A DNA stretch of 64,000 bases. Origin: Sphingomonas bacterium. Lineage in GTDB: Bacteria > Pseudomonadota > Alphaproteobacteria > Sphingomonadales > Sphingomonadaceae. Made by a program: the position numbers and the translations under genes. The notes below the pieces were generated by a model. It made no database searches. It was not told where the DNA came from and saw only the letters and a list, made by a program, of their open reading frames with translations. Numbering within the stretch: position 1 is the stretch's first letter; each line of letters opens with the position of its first letter. Shown one piece after another: positions 9,208 through 18,142 of the stretch. The stretch covers positions 27,839 to 91,838 of the forward strand of contig NZ_JAQGKZ010000059.1 of NCBI RefSeq assembly GCF_028289855.1. The letters run 5' to 3'.

Positions 9208-10464
9208 ATGAAGTCCATCGACCGCTACATGGCCCGATTGATCGCGGTGCCGCTGTTTTCGACCTTGGTCATCGCGGCGATGCTGCTGGTGCTCGATCGT
9301 ATGCTGCGGCTGTTCGATTTCGTCGCGACCGAGGGCGGACCGGTCAGCGTGGTGTGGGAAATGCTCGCCAATTTGCTGCCCGAATATTTCGGACTGGGCA
9401 TCCCGATCGGCCTGCTGCTCGGCTGCCTGCTCGCCTTCCGCCGGCTCGCGACGTCGTCGGAACTCGACGTGCTGCGCGCGGTTGGGGTGAGCAGCAACCG
9501 ATTGCTGCTGGTGCCGTACATTTTCACCGTCGTGCTGGCGGTCATCAATCTGGGCATCGTCGGCTACGTCCAGCCCAAGGCGCGCTTCGCGTACGAGCGG
9601 CTGCGCTATGAACTGCGCACCGGGGCACTGGGCGCGTCGATCAAGGTCGGCGAGTTCACGACCTTTCCGACCCAGAACGGCATTCCCGGCCCGACCGTCC
9701 GCATCGAGCAAAGCAAGGAAGAGGGGCGCGAACTGTCGGGTATCTTCCTCCAGCAGACCGACAAGAAGGGCAACACGCTCGCGGCGACCGCCGAAAAGGG
9801 CAGATTTTTCGGCACCGCCAACCCCGACGAGATCATCTTTCAGCTGACCAAGGGAACGCTCGTACGCACCGAGGTCGGCGTTCCGACCCCGCGTGTGCTG
9901 CGGTTCGATTTGTGGAACATCCCGATCCCGCTGCCCAAGACCGATCCGTTCCGCGGGCGCGGCGGGCGCAACCTCGAACGCACGCTGCCCGAACTTGCGG
10001 CGTTGGGCCGCGCCACAACAACCGACGAGGAATTGCGCGACACCAGCCGCGCAGCGTTCCACTTCCGGCTGACCGAAGTCGCGGCGATGTTCCTGTTGCC
10101 GATGCTCGCCATGGCGCTCGGCGTGCCACCCAAAAGATCGACCTCGGCGCTCGGGGTTTTCCTCGGAATCGTGATCATCGTTACCTATTTCAAGGTCAAC
10201 GAATACGGCCAGTCGGTCGGCGGGCTCGGCAAGATCGACCCGTTCCTGGCCTTGTGGGTGCCGTTCGGGATCTTCGCGGCGTTGGTGCTGTGGATGTATT
10301 ACACGATCGCCTATGTCCCCGGCGGCCAGCCGATCGGCGCGCTCGAACGCGTGTTTGCCCAAATCTCGAAGGCGGTCCGCCGCTGGCTGCCGGGGCGGCG
10401 GGTCGGCGGTCAGGCGGACGACGATGACGACGCCGCGCTGCCGGCGGCGGGGGCGCCTGCATGA
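9208..10464 (+). CDS. lptF: LptF/LptG permease family protein (LptF)
   Basis: 'IDRYMARLIAVPLFSTLVIAAMLLVLDRMLRLFDF', 'SSELDVLRAVGVSSNRLL'; tandem with a second family member. Confidence 0.88.
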   Translation: MKSIDRYMARLIAVPLFSTLVIAAMLLVLDRMLRLFDFVATEGGPVSVVWEMLANLLPEYFGLGIPIGLLLGCLLAFRRLATSSELDVLRAVGVSSNRLLLVPYIFTVVLAVINLGIVGYVQPKARFAYERLRYELRTGALGASIKVGEFTTFPTQNGIPGPTVRIEQSKEEGRELSGIFLQQTDKKGNTLAATAEKGRFFGTANPDEIIFQLTKGTLVRTEVGVPTPRVLRFDLWNIPIPLPKTDPFRGRGGRNLERTLPELAALGRATTTDEELRDTSRAAFHFRLTEVAAMFLLPMLAMALGVPPKRSTSALGVFLGIVIIVTYFKVNEYGQSVGGLGKIDPFLALWVPFGIFAALVLWMYYTIAYVPGGQPIGALERVFAQISKAVRRWLPGRRVGGQADDDDDAALPAAGAPA

Positions 10465-11561
10465 TCTCGATGCAATTCTTTCCGTCACGCACGGTGTCGC
10501 TGTACATGGCGAAGACCTTTATCGTGCGCGCATTCGCAGTCCTCGCGGCGTTGGTCCTGGTGCTTCAGTTCCTCGATGCGCTGAGCGAGTCGGGCTATAT
10601 CCTCGCGCATCCCGGAAACACTCAGGCCGATGTGTGGCGCTATATCAGCCTACGCACGCCGCAGATCATCGCGCGGTTCCTGCCCTATTCGGTACTGCTC
10701 GGCGCGATCATCACTTATTCGACGCTCAACCAGAATAGCGAGGTCATCGCGCTCAAGGCGTCGGGGCTGTCGGCGCACCAGATCCTGGCGCCGATGATCG
10801 TCGCGGCGCTGGGCATCGCGGTGCTCAGCTTCGCGTTCAACGACCGCATCGTCAGCCGCGCGACGGCAACGCTCGATGCCTGGAAGAAGGTCGAATATGC
10901 CCAAGTCCCGATCGACCATGGCGACCGCACCAATGTGTGGACCAAGGCGGGCGAAGACCTGATCCACGTCAGATACGTCAAGTTACAGGGCGACGGCGCG
11001 GTCCTGACCGGGATCACCTTTTACGACCGCGATGCCGGCGGGCGGCTGATTTCGACGGTCACCGCGGATCACGGGCGCCAGCAAGGCAAAAGCTGGCGCA
11101 TCTGGCCGGCGCGCAAGTTCGACGTCGCCAGCGGGCAGTTGAGCAACATCGGCGCGGTAACGGTCGCCGACGGCGTCCGCCCCAGTCAATTCACGCTGGC
11201 GAGTATCGATGCCGAAGGCCAATCGTTCCTCGAACTGCGCGACACGGTCGACGCGTTGCGCGCGGCGGGGCGCCCGACCAAAGCGTATGAGGGCGAGATG
11301 TGGCACAAATTGTCCGGCCCGTTGGCTGCAGTGCTGATGCCGTTGCTCGGCGCGGTCGCGGCGTTCGGGATCGCGCGGTCGGGCAAATTGTTCATTCGCG
11401 CGGTGATCGGCATGGCGCTGGGCTTCACCTATTTCGTGATCGACAATTTCGCGCTGGCGATGGGCAATCTGGGCGCCTACCCGCCGTACCTTGCGGCTTG
11501 GGCACCGTTCCTGCTGTTCCTGATGATCGGCGAGGCGGTACTGATCCGCACCGAGGAATGA
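10461..11561 (+). CDS. lptG: LptF/LptG permease family protein (LptG)
   Basis: 'LYMAKTFIVRAFAVLAALVLVLQFLDALSE', 'NSEVIALKASGLSAHQILAPM'; overlaps lptF by 4 nt. Confidence 0.88.
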   Translation: MISMQFFPSRTVSLYMAKTFIVRAFAVLAALVLVLQFLDALSESGYILAHPGNTQADVWRYISLRTPQIIARFLPYSVLLGAIITYSTLNQNSEVIALKASGLSAHQILAPMIVAALGIAVLSFAFNDRIVSRATATLDAWKKVEYAQVPIDHGDRTNVWTKAGEDLIHVRYVKLQGDGAVLTGITFYDRDAGGRLISTVTADHGRQQGKSWRIWPARKFDVASGQLSNIGAVTVADGVRPSQFTLASIDAEGQSFLELRDTVDALRAAGRPTKAYEGEMWHKLSGPLAAVLMPLLGAVAAFGIARSGKLFIRAVIGMALGFTYFVIDNFALAMGNLGAYPPYLAAWAPFLLFLMIGEAVLIRTEE

Positions 11562-12722
11562 TCAGCGCCGTCTGATGGTGCTTTTCGCCAACCGGGCGGC
11601 CAAGAACGGCAGCCCGCTGTAGCTGCCCTTGTGATACACCGACTCCACGTCGAGCGCGGCGGTGATGCGGCGGTGCGCGGTGCCGAGCGCGTGATACGGC
11701 AGCCCGGGCAGCAAATGGTGCAGCGCGTGATAGCGCAACCCCACCGGCGCCCATAGCATCGGCAGCAATGCCGGCGGCGGCACGTTGACCGAATCGAGAT
11801 ATTGCGCGGTGACGGTCATCGCCTCGCCCTCATTCTCCCACAGATGCGCGACGAGCGTGCGCACCTGATTGGTGACGGCCAGGCCCGAGGTGACGGCAAG
11901 GAAGATCAGGAACGCCTTGAGCGGGATGACGCCGGTCGCGGTCAGCGCGATCGACGCGATCGCATAGACACTCGCCCCGGCCTCGAGCCGATGCCAGAGG
12001 GCGCGCGCCTCACCTTCGGGCGGCCGGCGGCGGAACGACGGGTTGATCTGCAGCCCCGAAAACCGCGCCACCACGGTACGGCGCAGCGCCGGGATGACCG
12101 CCGATAGCGGGGTCAGCACGGCGTAGCGGAACAGGAGCGCGACCGGTGCCAAGGCCGAGATCAGGATGAACGCCGGCAGCGTCCACCATTTCATCAGCGC
12201 GAGCGGCAGATATTCGGGATCCTCCGACGTGCCGTAGCGCGTGCGCGCGTGGTGAAGGTTGTGCACGCCTTCATACATGAAGCTGGGCGTCAGCAGCGGG
12301 ATCCCGACGAGCAGGTTCCAGCCGAGCCGGAACCTCGGCACCGCGCTGTGCTTGATGTGCGTGAGTTCGTGGATGAAGCTTTCGGCGCGGTACAGCGCCA
12401 GCGCCGCGACCACCCCGGCGGCGATGCTCCAGCCGAGCGACGGCGCGACGATCGCCGCGATCAACGCGGCATAACCGATCGCGGCCGATGCCAGCATGTC
12501 CGACCAGTAGATCGCCGGCCGCGCGGCGTTGAGGTCGCGCGTAAGGTCGGCGGCGGCCTTCAGCATCATCTTGTCGTCGTCGATCCGCGCCCGCGCGGCG
12601 GCGCGCGCGGCCAAAGCGGCGGCTGCACCGGAATCCCGACGGTCAAGGGTCGCGACTGTATCCATGGGTAGGGCCATTGGCCGAATATAGTGGCGAGACG
12701 GTGGCAAACCAACGGGTTGCAT
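11562..12722 (-). CDS. membrane fatty acid desaturase/hydroxylase superfamily protein
   Basis: His-box motifs 'HELTHIKHS', 'HNLHHARTRYG', 'HALHHLLPGLPYH' and several hydrophobic helices. Confidence 0.85.
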   Translation of the reverse strand: MQPVGLPPSRHYIRPMALPMDTVATLDRRDSGAAAALAARAAARARIDDDKMMLKAAADLTRDLNAARPAIYWSDMLASAAIGYAALIAAIVAPSLGWSIAAGVVAALALYRAESFIHELTHIKHSAVPRFRLGWNLLVGIPLLTPSFMYEGVHNLHHARTRYGTSEDPEYLPLALMKWWTLPAFILISALAPVALLFRYAVLTPLSAVIPALRRTVVARFSGLQINPSFRRRPPEGEARALWHRLEAGASVYAIASIALTATGVIPLKAFLIFLAVTSGLAVTNQVRTLVAHLWENEGEAMTVTAQYLDSVNVPPPALLPMLWAPVGLRYHALHHLLPGLPYHALGTAHRRITAALDVESVYHKGSYSGLPFLAARLAKSTIRRR

Positions 12723-12767
12723 CAGGACCGCCGGTGTTAGGACAATACGCGCTTATAGCCCCTAGGT

Positions 12768-12871
12768 CGTCATGCTGAACTTGGTTTAGCATCCATGCGC
12801 CGCACACGCCCTCAAGTCGTTCGTTTGTCACAGGCGGGTCGCATGGATCCTGAAACAAGTTCAGGATGACG
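12768..12871. repeat. paired inverted REP-like repeat (family 'GTCATGCTGAACTTGTTTCAG')
   Basis: CGTCATGCTGAACTTGGTTTAGCATCCATGCG faces CGCATGGATCCTGAAACAAGTTCAGGATGACG; same unit at 27944-28036. Confidence 0.85.
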
Positions 12872-12939
12872 GACAGAAGGATTGTCCGCAGCCGCGGCAT
12901 TGCCTAGGCGCGTTGTCACAACAGCGCCGAGAAACAGCG

Positions 12940-14094
12940 ATGCCCTCCCCCGTCACCATCCGCCCGATCGACAGTAAGGCCGATCGCAAGAAGTTCGTCG
13001 ATCTGCCCTTCCGCCTCTACAGGGACGATCCCAATTGGGTGCCGCCACTCAAGGGCGAGGCGCTCGGCCTGATCACCCCCGAAAAGAACGGCTGGTACAG
13101 CCACGCCAAGGTGCAGCTGTTCCTCGCCGAACAAGATGGCCGCGTCGTCGGGCGGATTTCGGCGCATATCGACACGCTGGCGCTGACCATGCCCGCCGAC
13201 AAGGGGTTCGGACCCGGCGTCGGGCAATGGGGCCTGATGGACGCCGAGCGCGAAGATGTCTTCACCGCCCTCCTCGCCGCCGCCGAGCATTGGTTGCGCG
13301 AGCAAGGCATGACGCGCGCACTCGGGCCGATCTCGCAATCGATCTGGGAAGAGCCGGGGCTGTTGATCGAGGGCTTCGACCATCCGCCAACGATCATGAT
13401 GGGTCACGCCAAGCCCGAATATCAGGGCTGGATCGAGGGCGCGGGCTATCGCCCGGTCAAGCAACTCCAGACCTACGACCTCGACGTGACGAAGGAATTC
13501 CCACCGATCGTCCAGCGCATTATCCAGTCGGGTGAGCGCAATCCGCGCATCCGCATCCGCGAGGTCGACAAGTCGAAGTTCGAGGAAGAGGCCGCGATCA
13601 TCCTCGCGATCCTCAACGACGCCTGGGCCGACAATTGGGGGTTTGTCCCCCTCACCCCGCCCGAGATCGCCGACGTCGGCGTCAAGCTGAAGCCGATCGT
13701 GTTCAACGACCTGATCCGCATCGCCGAGTTCGACGGCAAGCCGGTGGCGTTCATGATCACCCTTCCCGACCTCAACGAAGCGATCAAGCCGCTCAACGGC
13801 AGCCTGCTGCCGTTCGGCTGGGCCAAACTGTTGCTATGGCTGCGCCGCCCGCAGGTGAAGACGATGCGCGTGCCGTTGATGGGCGTGGTCAAGGAATTGC
13901 AAGCGTCGCGCCTCGCCGGGCAGCTCGCCTTCATGATGATCGAATATATCCGCCGCGCCGCGATCACGCGCTACGGCGCGAAGCGCGGCGAGATCGGCTG
14001 GGTGCTCGACGACAATCAGGGCATGAACGCGATTGCGGATGCGATCGAGAGCAAGGTCAACAAGGTCTATATGATCTACGGAAAGGCGTTGTAG
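12940..14094 (+). CDS. GNAT-fold protein, candidate bacterial ceramide synthase (bCerS-like)
   Basis: 'FVDLPFRLYRDDPNWVPPL', 'GRISAHID', 'GPISQSIWEEPGLLIEGFDHPPTIMMGH', C-terminal 'YIRRAAITRYGAKRGEIGWVLDDNQGMNAIADAIESKVNKVYMIYGK'. Function inferred from family resemblance and spt/acp/cerR neighbours. Confidence 0.75.
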   Translation: MPSPVTIRPIDSKADRKKFVDLPFRLYRDDPNWVPPLKGEALGLITPEKNGWYSHAKVQLFLAEQDGRVVGRISAHIDTLALTMPADKGFGPGVGQWGLMDAEREDVFTALLAAAEHWLREQGMTRALGPISQSIWEEPGLLIEGFDHPPTIMMGHAKPEYQGWIEGAGYRPVKQLQTYDLDVTKEFPPIVQRIIQSGERNPRIRIREVDKSKFEEEAAIILAILNDAWADNWGFVPLTPPEIADVGVKLKPIVFNDLIRIAEFDGKPVAFMITLPDLNEAIKPLNGSLLPFGWAKLLLWLRRPQVKTMRVPLMGVVKELQASRLAGQLAFMMIEYIRRAAITRYGAKRGEIGWVLDDNQGMNAIADAIESKVNKVYMIYGKAL

Positions 14095-14098
14095 CGCG

Positions 14099-14890
14099 TC
14101 AGAACCGTCGCGAGATGCCGGCGTACAGCTCGACGTCGGGCGCATCGTGATTGAGGCCGGCGACGCCACCGACATCGAACTGCATATTGTCGCGCGCCAT
14201 ATACGCCAGCGACAGCGATCCCAGCGCCTGAGTCGTCTTGCCCGACGGATCGTCGTCGCGGATCGCCTGTCCCTCCAGTTCGACCGTCAGCTTGTCGGTC
14301 GCGGCATAGGCCAGCCCGACCACGCCGCTCGCCGCGAAGTGCCGGCCACGCCCATCCTGATCGACCGCGGCGTCGATTTCGGGGACGAACTGAACATTGA
14401 CCTTTTTCGACAAGTCGTACGTCAACGGTACCACAACGCCAACGCCCCAATCGTCCGCGCCGACCGGCGTCCGTCCAACCGGCAAGGTCACGAACGGCTG
14501 CACCGCGACCGCGAACCCGCTGCCGTCGGGATTGGCGAGATTGGCCTTGAGGCCCAGCGTCACGTCGCCGACGCGCGTCGCGCGGCTGACCAGGCCGCCC
14601 GATCGATCGCGGACATAGCCGATCGGCGTCCAGCCAATCTGCGCCTCGATAGTGTCGCTGAGCCCGATCCGCACCAGCGTGTCGCCGATCAGCACGGTGT
14701 CGGTGCGGTCGCCGCCTTGTTTGTCGAGCGTCCAGTCGGCGAGTGCGGTTTCGACCGACACGTGGCGCGCATCGATCGTGCAGGCGGGCGTGCCGAGGCC
14801 GGGGCGCGCGGGGCAATAATCGCGCTCCTTGTCTTGGGCGTGCGCTGCCGGGATGACGAAGAGGGCGGCAGCTAGAAGTCGATATCGCAT
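14099..14890 (-). CDS. secreted outer-membrane transporter-like beta-barrel protein (PF13557-like)
   Basis: Signal peptide 'MRYRLLAAALFVIPAAHAQ', alternating beta-strand pattern ending in C-terminal Phe ('YAGISRRF'). Confidence 0.65.
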   Translation of the reverse strand: MRYRLLAAALFVIPAAHAQDKERDYCPARPGLGTPACTIDARHVSVETALADWTLDKQGGDRTDTVLIGDTLVRIGLSDTIEAQIGWTPIGYVRDRSGGLVSRATRVGDVTLGLKANLANPDGSGFAVAVQPFVTLPVGRTPVGADDWGVGVVVPLTYDLSKKVNVQFVPEIDAAVDQDGRGRHFAASGVVGLAYAATDKLTVELEGQAIRDDDPSGKTTQALGSLSLAYMARDNMQFDVGGVAGLNHDAPDVELYAGISRRF

Positions 14891-14936
14891 CGCACCCGAA
14901 CCCGCATGCGATCGATCGGTTCCGCTCACGTAACGG

Positions 14937-15707
14937 TCACCGCAACTGCACCCAGGTCGGCGCGTGATCGCTGGCCTTTTCACGGCCGCGATACTCCTTG
15001 TCGACCCCGGCGTCGCGCAGCCGGTCGGCGGCGATCGGCGAGAGCAACAAATGGTCGATGCGGAACCCTGCATCGCGCTGCAACGCACCGGCCTGATAAT
15101 CCCAGAAGGTCCAAACCCTGCCCCCCGGGAAGCGCGTGCGCAGCGCGTCGGTCCACCCCTGCGCTAGCAAGGTGCGATACGCCGCGCGGCTTTCGGGCTG
15201 CATCAGCGCGTCGTCCTGCATCGCGCGGACCGAGAAGGTGTCGTCGTCATTGGCGATCACGTTGTAATCGCCCGCCAGCACCACCGGCAGCTCCTCCGCC
15301 AGCAGATCGCGCGCGCGGTCGGCGAGGCGCTCCATCCATTTGAGCTTGTAGTCGAATTTCGGCCCTGGCTGCGGATTGCCGTTGGGCAGATAGAGCGACG
15401 CGACGACCAACCCGTCGACCTCGCATTCCAGGTAGCGGCTATGTTCGTCCTCCGGATCGCCCACCAATCCGCGCTGGCGCTCGACCGGATCCTTGCCCTT
15501 GGCAAGCACCGCGACGCCGTTCCAGCTCTTCTGCCCGTGCCACACCGCACCGTACCCGGCGGCGCGGATCGCATCGATCGGGAAGCCGTCGTCCTGCGAC
15601 TTGAGCTCCTGAAGGCAAACGATGTCGGGCTGTTGCTCGGTCAAATACTCGACCAGCCGGTCGATCCGCGCCTTGATGCCGTTGACGTTGTAGGTGACGA
15701 TTTTCAT
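14937..15707 (-). CDS. xthA: exodeoxyribonuclease III
   Basis: 'MKIVTYNVNGIKARIDRLVEYL', 'DIVCLQELKSQDDGFP', 'GDYNVI', 'KASDHAPTW'. Confidence 0.93.
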   Translation of the reverse strand: MKIVTYNVNGIKARIDRLVEYLTEQQPDIVCLQELKSQDDGFPIDAIRAAGYGAVWHGQKSWNGVAVLAKGKDPVERQRGLVGDPEDEHSRYLECEVDGLVVASLYLPNGNPQPGPKFDYKLKWMERLADRARDLLAEELPVVLAGDYNVIANDDDTFSVRAMQDDALMQPESRAAYRTLLAQGWTDALRTRFPGGRVWTFWDYQAGALQRDAGFRIDHLLLSPIAADRLRDAGVDKEYRGREKASDHAPTWVQLR

Positions 15708-15728
15708 CAGTTCAGGAACCCCATCCAA

Positions 15729-15795
15729 CCGTTCGCCCTGAGCTTGTCGAAGGGCGTGTTGCACGCACGTGGTTCGACAAGCTCAGCACGAACGG
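15729..15795. repeat. paired inverted REP-like repeat (family 'CGTTCG(T/C)CCTGAGCTTGTCGAAG')
   Basis: CCGTTCGCCCTGAGCTTGTCGAAGGGCGTG faces CACGTGGTTCGACAAGCTCAGCACGAACGG; same family at 29103-29168. Confidence 0.85.
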
Positions 15796-15814
15796 ACCCC
15801 TTGGGAGCATGTCG

Positions 15815-16153
15815 TCAGACCGAGAAGCTGGTGCCGCAACCGCAGCCCGAAGCGGCGTTGGGGTTCTCGACCTTGAAATGCGCGCCGCCGAGATTATCGA
15901 CGAAATCGACCGCGCAACCGCGCACCAGGTCGAGGCTCATGTCATCGACCAGCAATTTCACGCCATCGACCTCGGCGATCGTATCGCCCTGCTCGGGCGC
16001 GTCGGCCAAGCCGAACTTATACTGGAACCCGGAGCAACCGCCGCCTTCGACCGACAGCCGCAGGATGGCGGGCTTGCTTTGCTTCGCCGCGATCGCCGCG
16101 ACACGCGCAGCGGCAGCCTGTGTCAGCGTGATATCGGGCGCAAGCGTTGCCAT
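15815..16153 (-). CDS. erpA: iron-sulfur cluster insertion protein ErpA/HesB-type
   Basis: 'LRLSVEGGGCSGFQYKFGLAD', 'DFVDNLGGAHFKVENPNAASGCGCGTSFSV'. Confidence 0.93.
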   Translation of the reverse strand: MATLAPDITLTQAAAARVAAIAAKQSKPAILRLSVEGGGCSGFQYKFGLADAPEQGDTIAEVDGVKLLVDDMSLDLVRGCAVDFVDNLGGAHFKVENPNAASGCGCGTSFSV

Positions 16154-16198
16154 GGAGCGGAGATAGGCGCTGCCCGGCGCCTCGGCAACCAACGAAAA

Positions 16199-16224
16199 GG
16201 CCGCGCCGGTTGCCCGGCGCGGCC
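16199..16224 (-). terminator. Rho-independent terminator downstream of the M23 peptidase gene
   Basis: GGCCGCGCCGG-TTGC-CCGGCGCGGCC, perfect 11-bp stem; on the minus strand followed by TTTTCGTT. Confidence 0.8.
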
Positions 16225-16248
16225 CATCCTCTCCTTATTATTCTTCGT

Positions 16249-17433
16249 TCAGTCGGTCGAATCGGCCGCCGGCGCGGTCGTCATCGGCACCGCGTTCAGC
16301 GTCGGGCTGCGCAGCGCGGTCGAATAATCCGCGGTGGTCAGGAACGGCATCGGGTTGACCGCGCGCCCATCGATACGGACTTCGTAATGGAGGTGCGGCC
16401 CGGTCGAACGGCCGGTCGAGCCCGACAGCGCGATCAGCTGGCCGCGCTTCACGCGCTGCCCCGCGACGACCAGGATTTTCGACAAATGGCCGAAGCGAGT
16501 CTGGATGCCGCGGCCATGATCGATCTCGACCATGTTGCCGTACCCGCCCGAACGCTCCGCCTTATCGACCACGCCGTCGGCGGTGGCATAGACCGCGGTG
16601 CCGGTCGCACAGGGAATATCGACCCCCGGGTGGAACGCCGCGGTGCCGCGGAACGGATCGCTGCGAATGCCGAAATTGCTGGTGAATTTCATGTCCGCGA
16701 CAGGCTGAACCGAGGGGATCGAGATCAGCCCGTCTTCGAGCGTATCGAGCTTCTTCCAGGTCTGGAACAGCGCGCGGAACTGGGCGTCGGCGGCGATGTC
16801 GGCGGCGGCTTCCGAACTATCGGCTGCGATGTAGGGACCGCCCATCGCGGGCATTTTCGGCTGAAAGCGGGTCGGGTCGATCCCGAACGAGCGCGCGCGG
16901 CCGACCGCCGCAATGTAGCGCTTCTCGGTCGCGATCCGCGCCTTGATCGCCAGCGTCACCTGCCCGCGCTCGACGCGCGCGAGGGGCTCAACCACGTCGG
17001 CGGCAACTGCGGCAGCCTTGGCATCGATCGGCTCATAAGCGACCGGCTTGACGTCGCCCGAGCCGTTCAGCGCGGCCGCAAGCATCGCCTGGCGCGCTTC
17101 GACCCGCTGCGCGCGGACGTCGGCGACATATTTGATCTGCTGGATCTTGGCCTGCATGTCGGCGACCTGCGCCTCCATCTTGGCGACCTTGGCTTCGGGC
17201 GACAGCGGCTTTTCGGTCAGGCCGGTCAGCGCGATCGCGCTGACCCCGGCTTGCGCGACGCCATAAGCAGAGAAAACGAGCGTGACGGCACCGGCAGCGG
17301 CGAGAGCGGCCTGGGTACGGCCGGCGAGCGAGAAGCGGCGGAGGTCACGGCCATCGTGAAAGATGAAATCGCGTGTCTTGAAATATTGGCCAAAGCGCGT
17401 CAGCGCGCCCCGAAAACCCGTAAAATTTATCAT
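16249..17433 (-). CDS. M23 family metallopeptidase (LytM-type)
   Basis: 'FHPGVDIPCATGTAVYATADGVV', 'GYGNMVEIDHGRGIQTRFGHL', 'GSTGRSTGPHLHYEVRIDGRAVNPMPFL'. Confidence 0.92.
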   Translation of the reverse strand: MINFTGFRGALTRFGQYFKTRDFIFHDGRDLRRFSLAGRTQAALAAAGAVTLVFSAYGVAQAGVSAIALTGLTEKPLSPEAKVAKMEAQVADMQAKIQQIKYVADVRAQRVEARQAMLAAALNGSGDVKPVAYEPIDAKAAAVAADVVEPLARVERGQVTLAIKARIATEKRYIAAVGRARSFGIDPTRFQPKMPAMGGPYIAADSSEAAADIAADAQFRALFQTWKKLDTLEDGLISIPSVQPVADMKFTSNFGIRSDPFRGTAAFHPGVDIPCATGTAVYATADGVVDKAERSGGYGNMVEIDHGRGIQTRFGHLSKILVVAGQRVKRGQLIALSGSTGRSTGPHLHYEVRIDGRAVNPMPFLTTADYSTALRSPTLNAVPMTTAPAADSTD

Positions 17434-17526
17434 GTGTCCCCGGCGACCCTGGCGACGGTCACCGCGTTTCGCGACGACCTTGATTGCTCGAACTACCGGA
17501 TCCAGCCCCTCCGCATCCGGTCTATG

Positions 17527-17552
17527 GGAACCTTCACTGCCCGGCTGTCGTT
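17527..17552 (+). promoter_or_regulatory. candidate EcfG-type promoter (GGAAC-N17-CGTT)
   Basis: GGAAC(17527-17531) CTTCACTGCCCGGCTGT CGTT(17549-17552), in the intergenic gap and pointing at the 3' end of bcp. Confidence 0.35.
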
Positions 17553-17680
17553 TTCATGCAATAGCCTCGCGGCGAATCGGGGGCAGACCGGCACGTCCGC
17601 GCGGCGAGTCGTTGAACTGCGTGTTAATTATGCGCCGCCGCCGATACGCGCGGTGAGCGATTCGGCCTGATTTCAGCGAG

Positions 17681-18142
17681 TCAGCTCAGTTCCTTTACCG
17701 CCGCCAGAACCTGTTCGACATGACCCGGTACCTTTACCTTGCGCCACGTCCTGACCAGCTTGCCCGATGCGTCGAACAGCCAGGTCGAGCGGTCGATCCC
17801 CATATAGTCGCGGCCATAGAGAACCTTGGGCACCCAGGCACCGAACGCCTCGATCACCTCTTGCTCATCACTCGCCAGCGGCACTGTCAAATCGTATTTG
17901 GCGGTGAACTTGGCGTGCTTGGCGGCTGTATCCTTCGACACGCCGAGCACCGCCACCCCAGCCTTCGCGAAGTCAGGCAGCGCCGCGCTGAACTCCTGCG
18001 CTTCCTTGGTGCAACCGCCGGTGTCGTCCTTGGGATAGAAATAGAGCACGAAAGGCTTGCCAACGAAGCTTCGAAGCCGGATCGGGCCATCGGCGCCGGT
18101 CAGTTCGAGATCGGGCAGGTCCGCCCCCTCTTCAACGCTCAT
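17681..18142 (-). CDS. bcp: peroxiredoxin, thioredoxin-dependent (BCP/PrxQ)
   Basis: 'FVLYFYPKDDTGGCTKEAQEFSAALPDFAKAGVAVLGVSKD'. Confidence 0.9.
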   Translation of the reverse strand: MSVEEGADLPDLELTGADGPIRLRSFVGKPFVLYFYPKDDTGGCTKEAQEFSAALPDFAKAGVAVLGVSKDTAAKHAKFTAKYDLTVPLASDEQEVIEAFGAWVPKVLYGRDYMGIDRSTWLFDASGKLVRTWRKVKVPGHVEQVLAAVKELS

